64,000 nucleotides of DNA from Pseudobdellovibrionaceae bacterium (GTDB taxonomy: Bacteria; Bdellovibrionota; Bdellovibrionia; Bdellovibrionales; JAGQZY01): the NCBI GenBank assembly GCA_020635085.1, contig JACKAL010000003.1:124001-188000 (forward strand), read 5' to 3'. The notes below the pieces were generated by a model. It had not been told where the DNA came from. It did no database searches and saw only the letters and a list, made by a program, of their open reading frames with translations. Numbering within the stretch: the stretch's first letter is position 1; each line of letters begins with the position of its first letter. The translations under genes were made by a program, and so were the position numbers. Positions 43,768-53,329 of this stretch are shown piece by piece.

Positions 43768-45326
43768 TAATGCCCACCGACGTCCGAAGAGAAATCAATC
43801 CCAGAATACGTGACGTTCTTTTGATTGCGCGTCAGTTGATCTTTAATATTGAGTAAGATTTCTTTTGTAGAATGATCAACATAGTTGTTTTTGAATTCAA
43901 CCAATATGTTAGGTACTTCCTGTCCTTCAATAATTTTTTTAAGCGGTACAAGATTGGTAAAAACACAGGGGCCATTGATTACAATATTTGCCTGCTTAGC
44001 ATCAGATTGGATAGATTTTTTTAGTACAAATAGAGAACCACAAGATTTGGTGCTTACCATATTGATAGCTAGTTCTAAAAGAGTTCCCGCTAAAATACCA
44101 ATTAATAAATCTGTTGAGAGAGTTACTAAAATAGTAAATAAAAAAATCAATAATTGTGTTTTTCCAGATTTGTAAATTGTGACGAGTTGAGAAGGTTGTG
44201 CCAAACGATAGCCCACAAAAATAAGAATAGCAGCAAAAGTAGTTAGAGGAATAGAATTTAATATGTGGGGGAAGAGGACAATAAATATTAAGATAAAGAC
44301 ACCATGGAAGAAATTGGAGCTACGTTGTGTCGCACCACTAATGACATTTGCAGAACTACGCACAATTTCAGAAATAATGGGAAGTCCACCAATTGCACCG
44401 AGAAGAGTATTGCAAATTCCTTTAGAAATCAGGTCAAAATTGAGATTTGACGTTCTTTTTAAGGGATCTAGCTTATCCACGGCATAAGTGCTGAGTAATG
44501 ATTCAATGGATCCAACGAGAGCAATGGTGAGGACGGCAATATAGAATTCACTGCGAAAGACATTCTCAAAGAGAGGGGTTTGAATAAATGATCCAATCGA
44601 CTCGGGAACGTGGAGAAGATATTTGGGCCCAACAGGATATTCCTGATTAAAAACATTCACAAAGTGATCGTGGCTAATATCCACATAGAGACTAAGAAAA
44701 TATCCATAAATGACGGCAGCAAGTGACGGTGGGATTAAACGCCCCAGGCGTGGAAGATTATGAAAAACGAGCACAACCCCCAAGCAGGCGAGACCTACTA
44801 AAAGAATTTCCATGTTTTCTTCTCGAATACGACCTGGCAATTCGATGAGCTGAGCGACAGTACTGTGAGATTCGGGGCTAATGCCACCAAGAATGTAGAG
44901 TTGTTTAATAATAATGGTTAATCCGATCGAGGTCATCATGCCATGGAGGGCATTGAGTGGTACAGCCAAACCAAAAGTTCCCACGCGGATGAGGCCTAAG
45001 AAAATTTGTATTAATCCTGCGATGACGACTGCTGCGAGCATCATGCGAAATCCGCGGTTCATGTCGCCACCACCTAAGCTATTGACGGCATCGAGAATGA
45101 CCACAATCAATCCAGCGGCAGCGCCATTGATGGTGACGTAGCTACCACTGATCAAAGATCCAAGAATACCACCCACGATTGCCGATAGGATACCAGCCGA
45201 GGGGGGGGCTCCAGAGGCAACACTAATTCCCACTGATAAAGGTAAGGCAACAAGAAAAATAATAAATCCCGAGACTAAATTTCCTTTGATATTAGAGAGA
45301 AAATCATTTGCTTTTTCATATGTCAT
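43767..45326 (-). CDS. SulP-family anion permease, probable bicarbonate transporter
   Basis: Inner-membrane SLC26/SulP transporter, 519 residues. The start of the membrane domain, GFIIFLVALPLSVGISVASGAPPSAGILSAIVGG, matches the branch found with carbonic anhydrases and BicA-type bicarbonate uptake better than sulfate permeases. About 12 helices follow, including GLPIISEIVRSSANVISGATQRSSNFFHG. The C-terminal STAS domain is short (residues about 430-519, ILVEFKNNYVDHSTKEILLNIK). Context with dabA/dabB strongly favours bicarbonate. GAGG lies 7-10 bases before the ATG. First gene of the four-gene operon, coupled to the porin (TAATG). Confidence 0.85.
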   Translation of the reverse strand: MTYEKANDFLSNIKGNLVSGFIIFLVALPLSVGISVASGAPPSAGILSAIVGGILGSLISGSYVTINGAAAGLIVVILDAVNSLGGGDMNRGFRMMLAAVVIAGLIQIFLGLIRVGTFGLAVPLNALHGMMTSIGLTIIIKQLYILGGISPESHSTVAQLIELPGRIREENMEILLVGLACLGVVLVFHNLPRLGRLIPPSLAAVIYGYFLSLYVDISHDHFVNVFNQEYPVGPKYLLHVPESIGSFIQTPLFENVFRSEFYIAVLTIALVGSIESLLSTYAVDKLDPLKRTSNLNFDLISKGICNTLLGAIGGLPIISEIVRSSANVISGATQRSSNFFHGVFILIFIVLFPHILNSIPLTTFAAILIFVGYRLAQPSQLVTIYKSGKTQLLIFLFTILVTLSTDLLIGILAGTLLELAINMVSTKSCGSLFVLKKSIQSDAKQANIVINGPCVFTNLVPLKKIIEGQEVPNILVEFKNNYVDHSTKEILLNIKDQLTRNQKNVTYSGIDFSSDVGGH

Positions 45327-45433
45327 AATTGTTCCTCAGGCCTCACTTATAGAGGCACTACTTAAACTTAAAAGCCGAATCTTGGTGAAAGCTTTTTGTA
45401 TTTATAAAGTGCTTTTGGGAATGTGGTAAATTC

Positions 45434-45778
45434 TTACAAATAAGAGAAAGCGGGAGGGCTTATACTAAATAAAGACAGATAAACAAGTAAAGATGTGCCT
45501 GCTTTAGAGAGGGTTACTTTCTTTGCAGAGAGAGGGGGCGTGTTTTGTGTTTTGTAGAATAAGGAGAAAAAGTAGGGAGGTGAACTCGAAGTTTCTGTTT
45601 CTTCACTATCGTTTTCTATGTCAGTGTAGTCCATGTCGTCATATTCTGCTGATAAAAAAGCAGGACCTGACGATATGGACTGAGAAGGAATGTGAATGGA
45701 TTCGGGTCGCATGACGGTAGACATGGTGAGAAGAGTCGATAAGATCAAAAAGCTGAAAAGTCGAACGAACGCGTACAT
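45434..45778 (-). CDS. Small exported ORF upstream of the carbon-uptake operon
   Basis: 114 residues, function unknown. A plausible signal peptide (MYAFVRLFSFLILSTLLTMSTVM) is followed by an acidic Ser/Glu/Asp/Thr stretch (DDMDYTDIENDSEETETSSS) and a Lys-containing, then hydrophobic, C-terminus (TSLLVYLSLFSISPPAFSYL). GAGA lies 8 bases before the ATG. It lies 107 bases upstream of the SulP gene on the same strand, so it may be a leader gene of that operon. Low-complexity content makes a real gene likely but not certain. Confidence 0.5.
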   Translation of the reverse strand: MYAFVRLFSFLILSTLLTMSTVMRPESIHIPSQSISSGPAFLSAEYDDMDYTDIENDSEETETSSSPPYFFSLFYKTQNTPPLSAKKVTLSKAGTSLLVYLSLFSISPPAFSYL

Positions 45779-45813
45779 GAGTGTTCTCAGACTATCGACA
45801 AAATCTTTGTCAG

Positions 45814-45841
45814 TAAATACTTATGCTCGGACTGTTGCCAA
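45814..45841 (-). promoter_or_regulatory. Weak candidate promoter for the small ORF and the SulP-Dab operon
   Basis: On the minus strand TTGGCA (45836-45841) and TATTTA (45814-45819) are spaced 16 bases, about 35 bases upstream of the small ORF start. The -35 matches well (5/6), the -10 poorly. Confidence 0.25.
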
Positions 45842-45931
45842 TTCGTCCAGGTGCATAAAGGTCTATTGCGGTTTTAATAATTTATTAAAGTCGAAATAGA
45901 GTCTTTCATTCGCTGCAAAGTTAAAGGAGAG

Positions 45932-47635
45932 TTATGCTGGGCCCAGGAGGCTAGACTCAATCAACTGCTCGGCATGGGCTAAGCTTGTTTTGGTAATCTT
46001 TTCTCCTGAAATCAGGCGCGCGATTTCTGCCACACGTTTATCGTTTTCAAGTTGCTCGGCAACCATGCGCACATCACCATTTTTAACGGATTTGGCGACA
46101 AAATAGTGTTGATCAGCAAACGAAGCCACTTGTGGAAGATGGGTGATACAGATTACCTGTTGGCCCTGGGCGATGGCTTTGAGTTTACGACCCACTTTTT
46201 GCGCTGTTGGTCCGCTCACTCCAGTGTCGACTTCGTCAAAGAGATAAGTGCGCGGCACATCAATATGTCCTGAGGCGATTTTAAGGGATAATAAAATACG
46301 ACTAAGCTCACCGCCACTGGCGGTTTTATGTAGAGGTCGTGGCTCAGATTTCGCACCGTTTTGGATCATGAGTTGAATGGCATCTTGCCCTGTCACAGTA
46401 GGTTCGGGTAAGGTTTCCATGGCAAAACTCATGATGACACCATTCATATTGAGATCGGCTAACTCCTCATTTACTGCTTTTTTTAATTTAGTAGTTCCCT
46501 TACGACGACGGTCAGAAAGACTGTGGATAACAGGTTTTAGTTTCTCGTCGATAGCGTTGGTTTCCAATTGTAAAAGAGATATCAGCTTATCACTTTGTTC
46601 TAAATCTAGAAGCTCTTTTTTCATGTTGTCGTAAGCCAGCAAAATCTCTTGAACACTAGAACCAAATTTCTTTTCTAATTTTCGTAAAGATGACAAGCGT
46701 TCTTCTAGGGTATCAAGCTGGGTTGCCATATCGCTTTCGTCAGTGAGGCGAGAGAGATCATAGGCGATATCATTAATAGTCACCTTCACGTTTTCGAGGG
46801 AGGAAAGGCTTTCTGAAATTATTTTATCTTTGTATTTGAGTTGAGTACCTTTACGTAAAAGAGCATCGATAATGCTCGAAATGGAGTCGTTACTACCGCT
46901 GAGGGCTTCGAGCATACTGTTAATGAACTCGCTATTGGCATTGCGGGCGCGTAAGGAACGAACTTTTTCCTCAAGCTCCTTGTCCGAATCGCTGTTGAGG
47001 TTTAAAGATTCGATCTCATCAATTTGGAAGCGAATAAAATCGATGCGCTGGGAGCGATCCTTCGAAGAGTTAAGAATATCCTGCATACGTTTTTTAATGC
47101 GTGATTTTTCCGTGACCATGGCATCTACTTGCGAGCGTAGCTCAAGTGTGTCACAAAATTGATCGACGATATCAAGATGAAATTGCGGTGACATTAAATT
47201 TTTGTTGTCATGCTGGCCGGTAATTTCCATTAACGGTGCGCCTCGACCCGCGAGATCGACAAGTGGTGAAACGATATCTTTTAGATCGGATAGATTTGAA
47301 AGATGACCATTGAGATAAACACGGTTTTTGCCATCTTTAGAGATCACGCGACGTACGGTTAATGTTTTTTCTGAACAATCAATTCCGGCACTGATGATAC
47401 GTTGTACAAGGTCTTTACGCGATTTGAGATCAAAGTAACCTTCCACCGTGGCGACTTCCGCATTATCGCGAATGTCTTCAGAAAAAGATTTTGCCCCCAT
47501 AAGCAAATTCAACGCACGGACGATCACTGATTTTCCAGCTCCTGTTTCGCCGCTGATGATGTTGAGTCCGGGACCGAACTCCAAGCGCAGGTGGTGAATG
47601 ATAGCAAAATTGGTGACATTCAATTCGATAAGCAT
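45932..47635 (-). CDS. recN: DNA repair ATPase RecN
   Basis: SMC-like protein acting in double-strand break repair. The N-terminal half has MLIELNVTNFAIIHHLRLEFGPGLNIISGETGAGKSVIV (Walker A at about residue 30-37). A long coiled coil spans about residues 160-370. The C-terminal half has TASGGELSRILLSLKIA (ABC signature), TYLFDEVDTGVSGPTAQKVG (Walker B) and CITHLPQVASFADQHYFVAK. 567 residues is the usual length. It is followed by no gene on its strand and preceded 2 bases away by nadK, a common pairing. Confidence 0.96.
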   Translation of the reverse strand: MLIELNVTNFAIIHHLRLEFGPGLNIISGETGAGKSVIVRALNLLMGAKSFSEDIRDNAEVATVEGYFDLKSRKDLVQRIISAGIDCSEKTLTVRRVISKDGKNRVYLNGHLSNLSDLKDIVSPLVDLAGRGAPLMEITGQHDNKNLMSPQFHLDIVDQFCDTLELRSQVDAMVTEKSRIKKRMQDILNSSKDRSQRIDFIRFQIDEIESLNLNSDSDKELEEKVRSLRARNANSEFINSMLEALSGSNDSISSIIDALLRKGTQLKYKDKIISESLSSLENVKVTINDIAYDLSRLTDESDMATQLDTLEERLSSLRKLEKKFGSSVQEILLAYDNMKKELLDLEQSDKLISLLQLETNAIDEKLKPVIHSLSDRRRKGTTKLKKAVNEELADLNMNGVIMSFAMETLPEPTVTGQDAIQLMIQNGAKSEPRPLHKTASGGELSRILLSLKIASGHIDVPRTYLFDEVDTGVSGPTAQKVGRKLKAIAQGQQVICITHLPQVASFADQHYFVAKSVKNGDVRMVAEQLENDKRVAEIARLISGEKITKTSLAHAEQLIESSLLGPA

Positions 47636-47637
47636 GT

Positions 47638-48495
47638 TTAGTCTCTTTCTCCAAATTTGAGTTTTTCTCGTAAGAGGGTAAAGAAGCTGTGGGATTTGCG
47701 ACGTAATACAAGATGGGCGACCTCATGGCGACTAATGTGAATTTCATAGGACTCATCAATATCCGCAGAACGTCGGCCATCGATGGTTAAAATGCCTGTG
47801 CGATCTTTACCGAGAATACGAATGCATAAATTGCGATTATCCGGGAAAATAATCGGGCGCGAGGTCAAACTATGAGCACATATGGGCGTGGCGACGATCG
47901 CATGAACACCTGGTACAAGTACGGGGCCGCCTGCAGCTAAGTTGTAGGCTGTTGAGCCGGTGGGACTGGAAATAATAAAGCCATCGGCTTTGGTTTCCGC
48001 AACTAACTCCTTGTCAAAATACATTCCAACGTTGAGAAGATGGGTGGATTGACCGCGCTCGATGACAATATCGTTTAAGGCGACAAAAGTTTCATTTTGT
48101 TTTTTTGATTTTACCTGCACCCGCAAGAGGGTTAAAGGGTCTTTTTGCATTTTTCCATTGATGGCGGCTTGCAGAACTTCGTAAATTTCATCGACGCGAT
48201 TTTCAGTCAAGAAACCAAGGGAACCCATGTTCACTCCGAGGACAGGAACTTGACGATCTCCTAGTACACGCACGGCTTCAAGGTAAGTACCATCGCCCCC
48301 AAGAACAATGATTAAGTCGAGACCGTTGAGTTCTTTGTCTTTTTTCAACTCATTGAGATTTTTCTCTGGGGCGCGACCCGCTTGGAAGTGAGCAGTGATT
48401 TTTTTACTAGAGAGCCACTTGGCCACATCTTTGGCTAAGCTTTTTGCTTTGGGTGTATTTTCGCGGTAGATAATCAGTGCGTTTTTCATACTCAA
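47638..48495 (-). CDS. nadK: NAD kinase
   Basis: ATP- (or polyphosphate-) dependent NAD kinase making NADP in the cytoplasm. The VLGGDGTYLEAVR motif, NMGSLGFLTE, the NE/D-type DIVIERGQSTHL, and SSPTGSTAYNLAAGGP are all present in the usual order. 285 residues is standard. It is coupled to recN (2 bases). Confidence 0.95.
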   Translation of the reverse strand: MSMKNALIIYRENTPKAKSLAKDVAKWLSSKKITAHFQAGRAPEKNLNELKKDKELNGLDLIIVLGGDGTYLEAVRVLGDRQVPVLGVNMGSLGFLTENRVDEIYEVLQAAINGKMQKDPLTLLRVQVKSKKQNETFVALNDIVIERGQSTHLLNVGMYFDKELVAETKADGFIISSPTGSTAYNLAAGGPVLVPGVHAIVATPICAHSLTSRPIIFPDNRNLCIRILGKDRTGILTIDGRRSADIDESYEIHISRHEVAHLVLRRKSHSFFTLLREKLKFGERD

Positions 48496-48623
48496 GACAC
48501 TAGCTTAAAATGAGTGCCGTTGCCACCAATGTCACACCTTGTTTGAAGCCGTAGGGCAGATGGACTGCAGTAAACACAATATGCCCAATTATATAGCAAT
48601 AAATAGAGAAGAGTGAGGGCCGT

Positions 48624-50651
48624 TTACTCTTGCAGCAATCCCGAGCGGCGTAAAAGTGCTTTCGGATCTGGATCGCGGCCACGGAATTTACGATAAAGAA
48701 CATCGGGCTCTTCCGTTCCACCACGACTTAAAATATTATGGCGAAATTGCTTAGCTGTATCTTGATGATAAACGCCTTTTTCTTCGAAGGCTTCAAAGGC
48801 ATCGGCATCGAGCACTTCGGCCCACTTGTAGCTGTAATACCCGGCAGAGTAACCGCCGGCAAAAATATGGGAAAACGCGACAGAGAAATTGGTGTTCTCA
48901 ATACGTGGAAGCACACTTAAATCTTTCATGATCGACTCTTCTAAGGTGGCCGCTGCTACGCCTTCGGGGAGTGCTCCTTGATGCCAAGCCAGGTCGACAA
49001 AACTAAAACTCAACTGACGAAGACTTGCATAACCCGCTTGGAAATTGCGACTGTTTTTAATTTTTTGAATCAGTTCCTGTGGAATCAATTCGCCTGTTTT
49101 GTAATGTTTAGCAAAGGTGTGTAATGTTTCAGCCTCGGTGGCCCAGTTTTCCATAATTTGCGAAGGAAGCTCGACAAAATCCCAAAGCACATTAGTGCCA
49201 CTTACCGACGGATACATGCAATCAGATAAGAGAGCATGGAGCGCGTGTCCAAATTCGTGAAACAATGTTTGCACTTCCATAAAAGTCAGTAGCGACGGAG
49301 TTTCTGGTGTGGGCGAAGTGAAATTACACACAATACTAACATGGGGGCGATGAGCGTGATAGCCATCAGAACCTTGATCAAGGTAAGTGGTCATCCATGC
49401 GCCTCCGCGTTTGCTATCGCGAGCAAATAAATCCACATACAAGAGACCGAGGTAATGGCCCTGATCTTTGACTTCAAATACTTGTACGTCAGGATGGTAT
49501 TTGGGAATGTGATTGGTTTTTTCAAAGGTTAAACCAAACAATTTTGAGGCGTGTTCGAACACGCCCTTCACACAATTGTCTACGGCAAAGTAAGGACGAA
49601 GATCTTCTTCGGAATAGCTAAACAGTTTTTCTTTTAGTTTTTCCGAATAATAAGCAAAATCCCATGGCATGATTTGCTCAAGTTTATCCATTTGTTTTGC
49701 AAACGCGGTGAGCTCTTCAATTTCTTTTTGGGCGGTTTTTCTGGAAGGCTCTAGCAGTTGTTGTAAAAACGTGCGTACGTTTTCTGGCGATTTGGCCATG
49801 CGACGCGAGAGAACAAAATCTGCGTGGGTTTTAAAACCAAGAATTTCAGCGCGTTTGTGGCGAAGGGTAGAAATCTGGGCGCAAAGTCCAGAATTGTCAA
49901 AATCACCTTTAAATGCGCGTGAGTTGTAAGCGTTCCACAATTGCTTGCGTCGCTCGCGATTTTTTGCATAGGTCATAAATGGAATATAGCTGGGTGCTTG
50001 TAAAGAAAAACACCAGCCACTTTTCCCTTTTTCTTTAGCCAAGTGAGCCGCTTGCCCTTTGGCCATTTCAGGAAGTCCGGTAAGTTCGTCTTCTTTTTCG
50101 ATGTGCATATGAAATGCATTTGTTGCTTTTAATAGGTTCTGGCCAAAACGTGTTGTTAGTTGTGAAAGCTCTGTATCTAATGCGCGCAATTGTTCTTTTT
50201 TGTCGTCGTCAAGCAGGGCACCATTGCGAACAAAATCCTCGTAGTATTTTTTGACTACAGTTTTTTGCTCTAGCGTCCAATCTACTGATGGATTTTTATA
50301 AACTGCTTCGATTTTATGAAAAAGAGCACTATCGAGTTGAATGTCATTACTGTAGGTAGAAAGCAGGGTGGAGATAGCATCCGCTTGCTTTTCCAAAATT
50401 TCGTTAGAGCATGTGTGCAACAAATTAAAAAATGTACTCGATATTCTCTCAAGCTCCGTTGCCGAAAGTTCTAGAGGCAAAATAACACTGGTAAAGCTCG
50501 GTATTTCTCGTCGCACCTTCATCTGATCAATTTTATGTTTGGCAGTTTTAATGCCTTCTTGGATCAGCTCTGTGAATTGTTCCTGCGGAATCTGGTCGAA
50601 GGGGATCGCATCATGGGGTAAGTCGCTTTTTAATTGAAATAAATGTATCAT
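48624..50651 (-). CDS. M3-family oligopeptidase (oligopeptidase A / Dcp type)
   Basis: Zinc endopeptidase of about 675 residues that degrades short peptides, including cleaved signal peptides, in the cytoplasm. The zinc motif HEFGHALH is at residues 465-472 with the third ligand Glu in the following DFVELPSQIMENW. The C-terminal YYSYKWAEVLDADAFEAFEEKGVY segment with substrate-binding Tyr is typical of OpdA/Dcp. There is no signal peptide. Whether it is OpdA (prlC) or Dcp type cannot be told by eye. A 128-base gap to nadK follows. Confidence 0.9.
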   Translation of the reverse strand: MIHLFQLKSDLPHDAIPFDQIPQEQFTELIQEGIKTAKHKIDQMKVRREIPSFTSVILPLELSATELERISSTFFNLLHTCSNEILEKQADAISTLLSTYSNDIQLDSALFHKIEAVYKNPSVDWTLEQKTVVKKYYEDFVRNGALLDDDKKEQLRALDTELSQLTTRFGQNLLKATNAFHMHIEKEDELTGLPEMAKGQAAHLAKEKGKSGWCFSLQAPSYIPFMTYAKNRERRKQLWNAYNSRAFKGDFDNSGLCAQISTLRHKRAEILGFKTHADFVLSRRMAKSPENVRTFLQQLLEPSRKTAQKEIEELTAFAKQMDKLEQIMPWDFAYYSEKLKEKLFSYSEEDLRPYFAVDNCVKGVFEHASKLFGLTFEKTNHIPKYHPDVQVFEVKDQGHYLGLLYVDLFARDSKRGGAWMTTYLDQGSDGYHAHRPHVSIVCNFTSPTPETPSLLTFMEVQTLFHEFGHALHALLSDCMYPSVSGTNVLWDFVELPSQIMENWATEAETLHTFAKHYKTGELIPQELIQKIKNSRNFQAGYASLRQLSFSFVDLAWHQGALPEGVAAATLEESIMKDLSVLPRIENTNFSVAFSHIFAGGYSAGYYSYKWAEVLDADAFEAFEEKGVYHQDTAKQFRHNILSRGGTEEPDVLYRKFRGRDPDPKALLRRSGLLQE

Positions 50652-50749
50652 TTACGAAGTCTATCACGAACTTTTTATTATGGCTATGAACCTTCATGAG
50701 CGTTAAATATTACGCAGCCGGTCTCAATCTATTTCGGTGTCCATTTTAT

Positions 50750-52645
50750 TTAACGGGGGGAAAGTATCACTTCGCGATGCTCGTTGGGTTTAACCGTTAC
50801 GGTTTGTTCGACCTCTTTACCATTGAGAGGGTTGCGAGCAGTAAAAACGATGGGCTTATTGGCTTCCACTGAGAACTGCTGACCATTTGAGAGTTTAGTC
50901 TTCCCCATAAAAGCTTCACCGCCCACAATGCGTACAGAGATGGTTCCAGAAGGAACGCTAGTTAATTTAAAGTAGGCAGTACCTGTAGGGGGTGCCTGTT
51001 GAAATTTTTGCGATTCTGTTCTATAGCCGGCTGAAGCGATCGTTAGCACAAATGGTTTTCCGATTTCCACCGGGATATCCGCTGGGGTTCTTTGGTTGGT
51101 GGGGCTGTTGTTCAGATAAATATAAGCGCCTGAGGGGTCGCTAGCAACCCGCATGCTGGTTGTTTTTGCATCCGTAGACGCATTAAGTGTTGTTCCTTGA
51201 GTATAACAACCAATGGGGACGCCAATGTTTTTAAGAGAATTGCAGGGGCCGGCAACGAGTTTGGGTTGGGTTTCATTGACGACAGCAAAAATACCAATGA
51301 GGCCAGCGAAAAGGACAATTGCAATTCCTAGAAGAGGAGACGATTGGGTCTCTTCTTGTTGAGGGACGCGAAAAGAAGTTTGTGTGTGCTGAAAAGGTGT
51401 GTGCTCGCTATTCGTATTGGGTGTTCCAACAAATGTTTGTGAACGTACAGTTGGTGGTGGTGTGGTGTATAGTTTTTGTGCGCTATTATTGGTAGATAAT
51501 TTGGGAAGATTTCCTTCCTCCAGATCAGGCGGTCCTTCCTCTTTCTTTTGCAGTGAAAGTTCGGAAAAACTTACTTTTTCTGCGTCATGCGACGAGAAGG
51601 TCATCGACTGCGTAAATGCATCGAGCTTACTGGCTTTTTGTGTGAGAGGATCGAGAGGGACTTCTACTTTCGAGTAAGCCACCTGGCGCTTGCGGGCATC
51701 GACGATTTCTTCAGAGTAAAGTTCTTTTATAAATTCACTAAAATCTTGGCTCGAAAAATCAGGATTGTAGCGATTTAGAAAACTTTGCAGATCTTTTTGT
51801 AATTCGGCTGCTGTTTGATAGCGCTGGGCTTTATTGCGTGCTAGAGCCTTCATCACAATTTTTTCTAATTCCACCGGGATATTTGGATCCATTTCGCGCA
51901 AGCTGGGAATTTTACAATCGCGAATTTTTCGCAGAGTAGACATTTCGTTGTTGGTGAGAAACAAACGCTGTTCGCTCAACATTTCCCAAAGCATAATTCC
52001 TAGAGCAAAAATATCCGTGCGTGCATCCACTTCCATGCCGTCGATTTGCTCCGGACTCATATAGCCAAATTTACCTTTTAGGGTGCCGACGCGTGTACTT
52101 TCCTCTTGGGTCGTTGATTTGGCGATACCAAAGTCAATAATTTTAACTTCACCCTCGAAGCTGACCATTACGTTTTGCGGGCTCATATCGCGGTGAATGA
52201 TGTTTAATGGTTGGCCTGTGGTGGCGTCAATAAGGCGATGAGCATGATCTAAGCCTGCGGCAATGAGCTTTGTGATGTAGGCAATATGGCTAATAGAAAA
52301 ACGTTTGTTAAGCTGTTTAAGGCGGTTGAGAATCTGGCGAAGGTTTTTCCCCTCCATGTATTCCATAACCAGGTAGAGTTGACTATTCTCTACCCCGAAA
52401 TCGTAAATGGACACCACGTTACTGTGCGAAAGATTGACGGCAATCTTGGCCTCATCTTTAAACATGCGAATAAAATCTTCAGAAGCGGAGTGTTGAGATA
52501 AAATACGTTTAACAGCGACAAATTTTTGTACACCTTCAGCAGCAATTTTCTTAGAAAGATAAATTTCGGCCATCCCGCCGGAGGCGAGTCTTTCGAGAAG
52601 AATATAATTTCCAAAGCGTTCAAATTTTTCTTGTGCCAATAGCAT
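50750..52645 (-). CDS. Eukaryotic-type Ser/Thr protein kinase with C-terminal PEGA-like domain
   Basis: Transmembrane Hanks kinase. The kinase domain spans about residues 12-280: LASGGMAEIYL, VAVKR (catalytic Lys), HRDMSPQNVMV, DFGIAK, and MSPEQIDG. A Ser/Pro/Gln-rich linker follows, then one transmembrane helix (LLGIAIVLFAGLIGIFAVV). The periplasmic part has a PEGA-like repeat (DPSGAYIYLNNSPTNQRTPADIPVEIGKPFVL) and a second repeat-like stretch (GTISVRIVGGEAFMGKTKLS). I chose the ATG at 52645 with AGAGAG upstream; the frame continues to 52747 but that lead overlaps coaE and has no motif. 631 residues. No phosphatase gene is adjacent. Confidence 0.92.
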   Translation of the reverse strand: MLLAQEKFERFGNYILLERLASGGMAEIYLSKKIAAEGVQKFVAVKRILSQHSASEDFIRMFKDEAKIAVNLSHSNVVSIYDFGVENSQLYLVMEYMEGKNLRQILNRLKQLNKRFSISHIAYITKLIAAGLDHAHRLIDATTGQPLNIIHRDMSPQNVMVSFEGEVKIIDFGIAKSTTQEESTRVGTLKGKFGYMSPEQIDGMEVDARTDIFALGIMLWEMLSEQRLFLTNNEMSTLRKIRDCKIPSLREMDPNIPVELEKIVMKALARNKAQRYQTAAELQKDLQSFLNRYNPDFSSQDFSEFIKELYSEEIVDARKRQVAYSKVEVPLDPLTQKASKLDAFTQSMTFSSHDAEKVSFSELSLQKKEEGPPDLEEGNLPKLSTNNSAQKLYTTPPPTVRSQTFVGTPNTNSEHTPFQHTQTSFRVPQQEETQSSPLLGIAIVLFAGLIGIFAVVNETQPKLVAGPCNSLKNIGVPIGCYTQGTTLNASTDAKTTSMRVASDPSGAYIYLNNSPTNQRTPADIPVEIGKPFVLTIASAGYRTESQKFQQAPPTGTAYFKLTSVPSGTISVRIVGGEAFMGKTKLSNGQQFSVEANKPIVFTARNPLNGKEVEQTVTVKPNEHREVILSPR

Positions 52646-52718
52646 CTCTCTTTTACTTTCTAAGTATCGGCAAAAAACGTGAGTACATAAACACTTAAGA
52701 GAATTCTGGACGCATAAA

Positions 52719-53306
52719 ATGAAGTGGATAGGACTAACTGGCGGCATCGCCTGCGGTAAATCAGAGGTGACATCTCGCCTAAAGGCGAAGGGTTGGTCCG
52801 TGGTCGATGCCGATGCTTTGGCACATATGGCTCTACGTCCAGGACAGTCTAGTTACCAGCAAATTATCCAGCACTTTGGTCCTCTTATATTAAATCTTGA
52901 TAAAACGATAGATCGACAAAAGTTAGCACAGGTGGTTTTTAATAATAAAGATGAATTGGCATTTTTAGAAAGTGTCGTTCATCCCTGGGTTCAAGCAAAA
53001 GTTCGTGAACAACGAGACATCTGGGAGCAAGCGAAGCACACAATGGCATTCTATGATGTGCCTCTTCTTTTTGAGAAGAATCTTCAAGATCAATTTGATG
53101 CGGTAGTTGTAGTTGCTTGTGATGAATCAACGCAGATAGCACGACTTAAAAAGCGCAACGGTTTTTCGGAAGAACAGGCGCGCCAGCGTATCGCGGCTCA
53201 GTTGCCTCTTGAGGAAAAAATCAAAAAAGCAAATTTTGTTATAGAAAACAACGGCGATCTTCTGACATTAGACAAAAATATCGATGTGGTGCTTACCAAA
53301 TTATAA
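52719..53306 (+). CDS. coaE: Dephospho-CoA kinase
   Basis: Last step of coenzyme A synthesis, phosphorylating the ribose 3'-OH. The P-loop is GLTGGIACGKSEV at residue 5, followed by VVDADALAHMALRPG (Asp substrate site), VFNNKDELAFLESVVHPWVQ and YDVPLLFEKNLQDQFDAVVVVACDE. 195 residues is typical. It is divergent from the kinase gene with 73 bases between the starts. Confidence 0.95.
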   Translation: MKWIGLTGGIACGKSEVTSRLKAKGWSVVDADALAHMALRPGQSSYQQIIQHFGPLILNLDKTIDRQKLAQVVFNNKDELAFLESVVHPWVQAKVREQRDIWEQAKHTMAFYDVPLLFEKNLQDQFDAVVVVACDESTQIARLKKRNGFSEEQARQRIAAQLPLEEKIKKANFVIENNGDLLTLDKNIDVVLTKL

Positions 53307-53329
53307 GTGCAGTGAATTTTTACAGAGAA

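Noticed and set aside
48500..48724. Open frame of 74 residues downstream of the M3 peptidase gene on the minus strand
   Set aside because: It overlaps the peptidase C-terminus in another frame and has no start signal or motif; the gap between nadK and the peptidase looks like plain intergenic DNA.
52646..52747. Upstream extension of the Ser/Thr kinase frame
   Set aside because: It overlaps coaE on the other strand and has no domain; the ATG at 52645 leads straight into the kinase fold.
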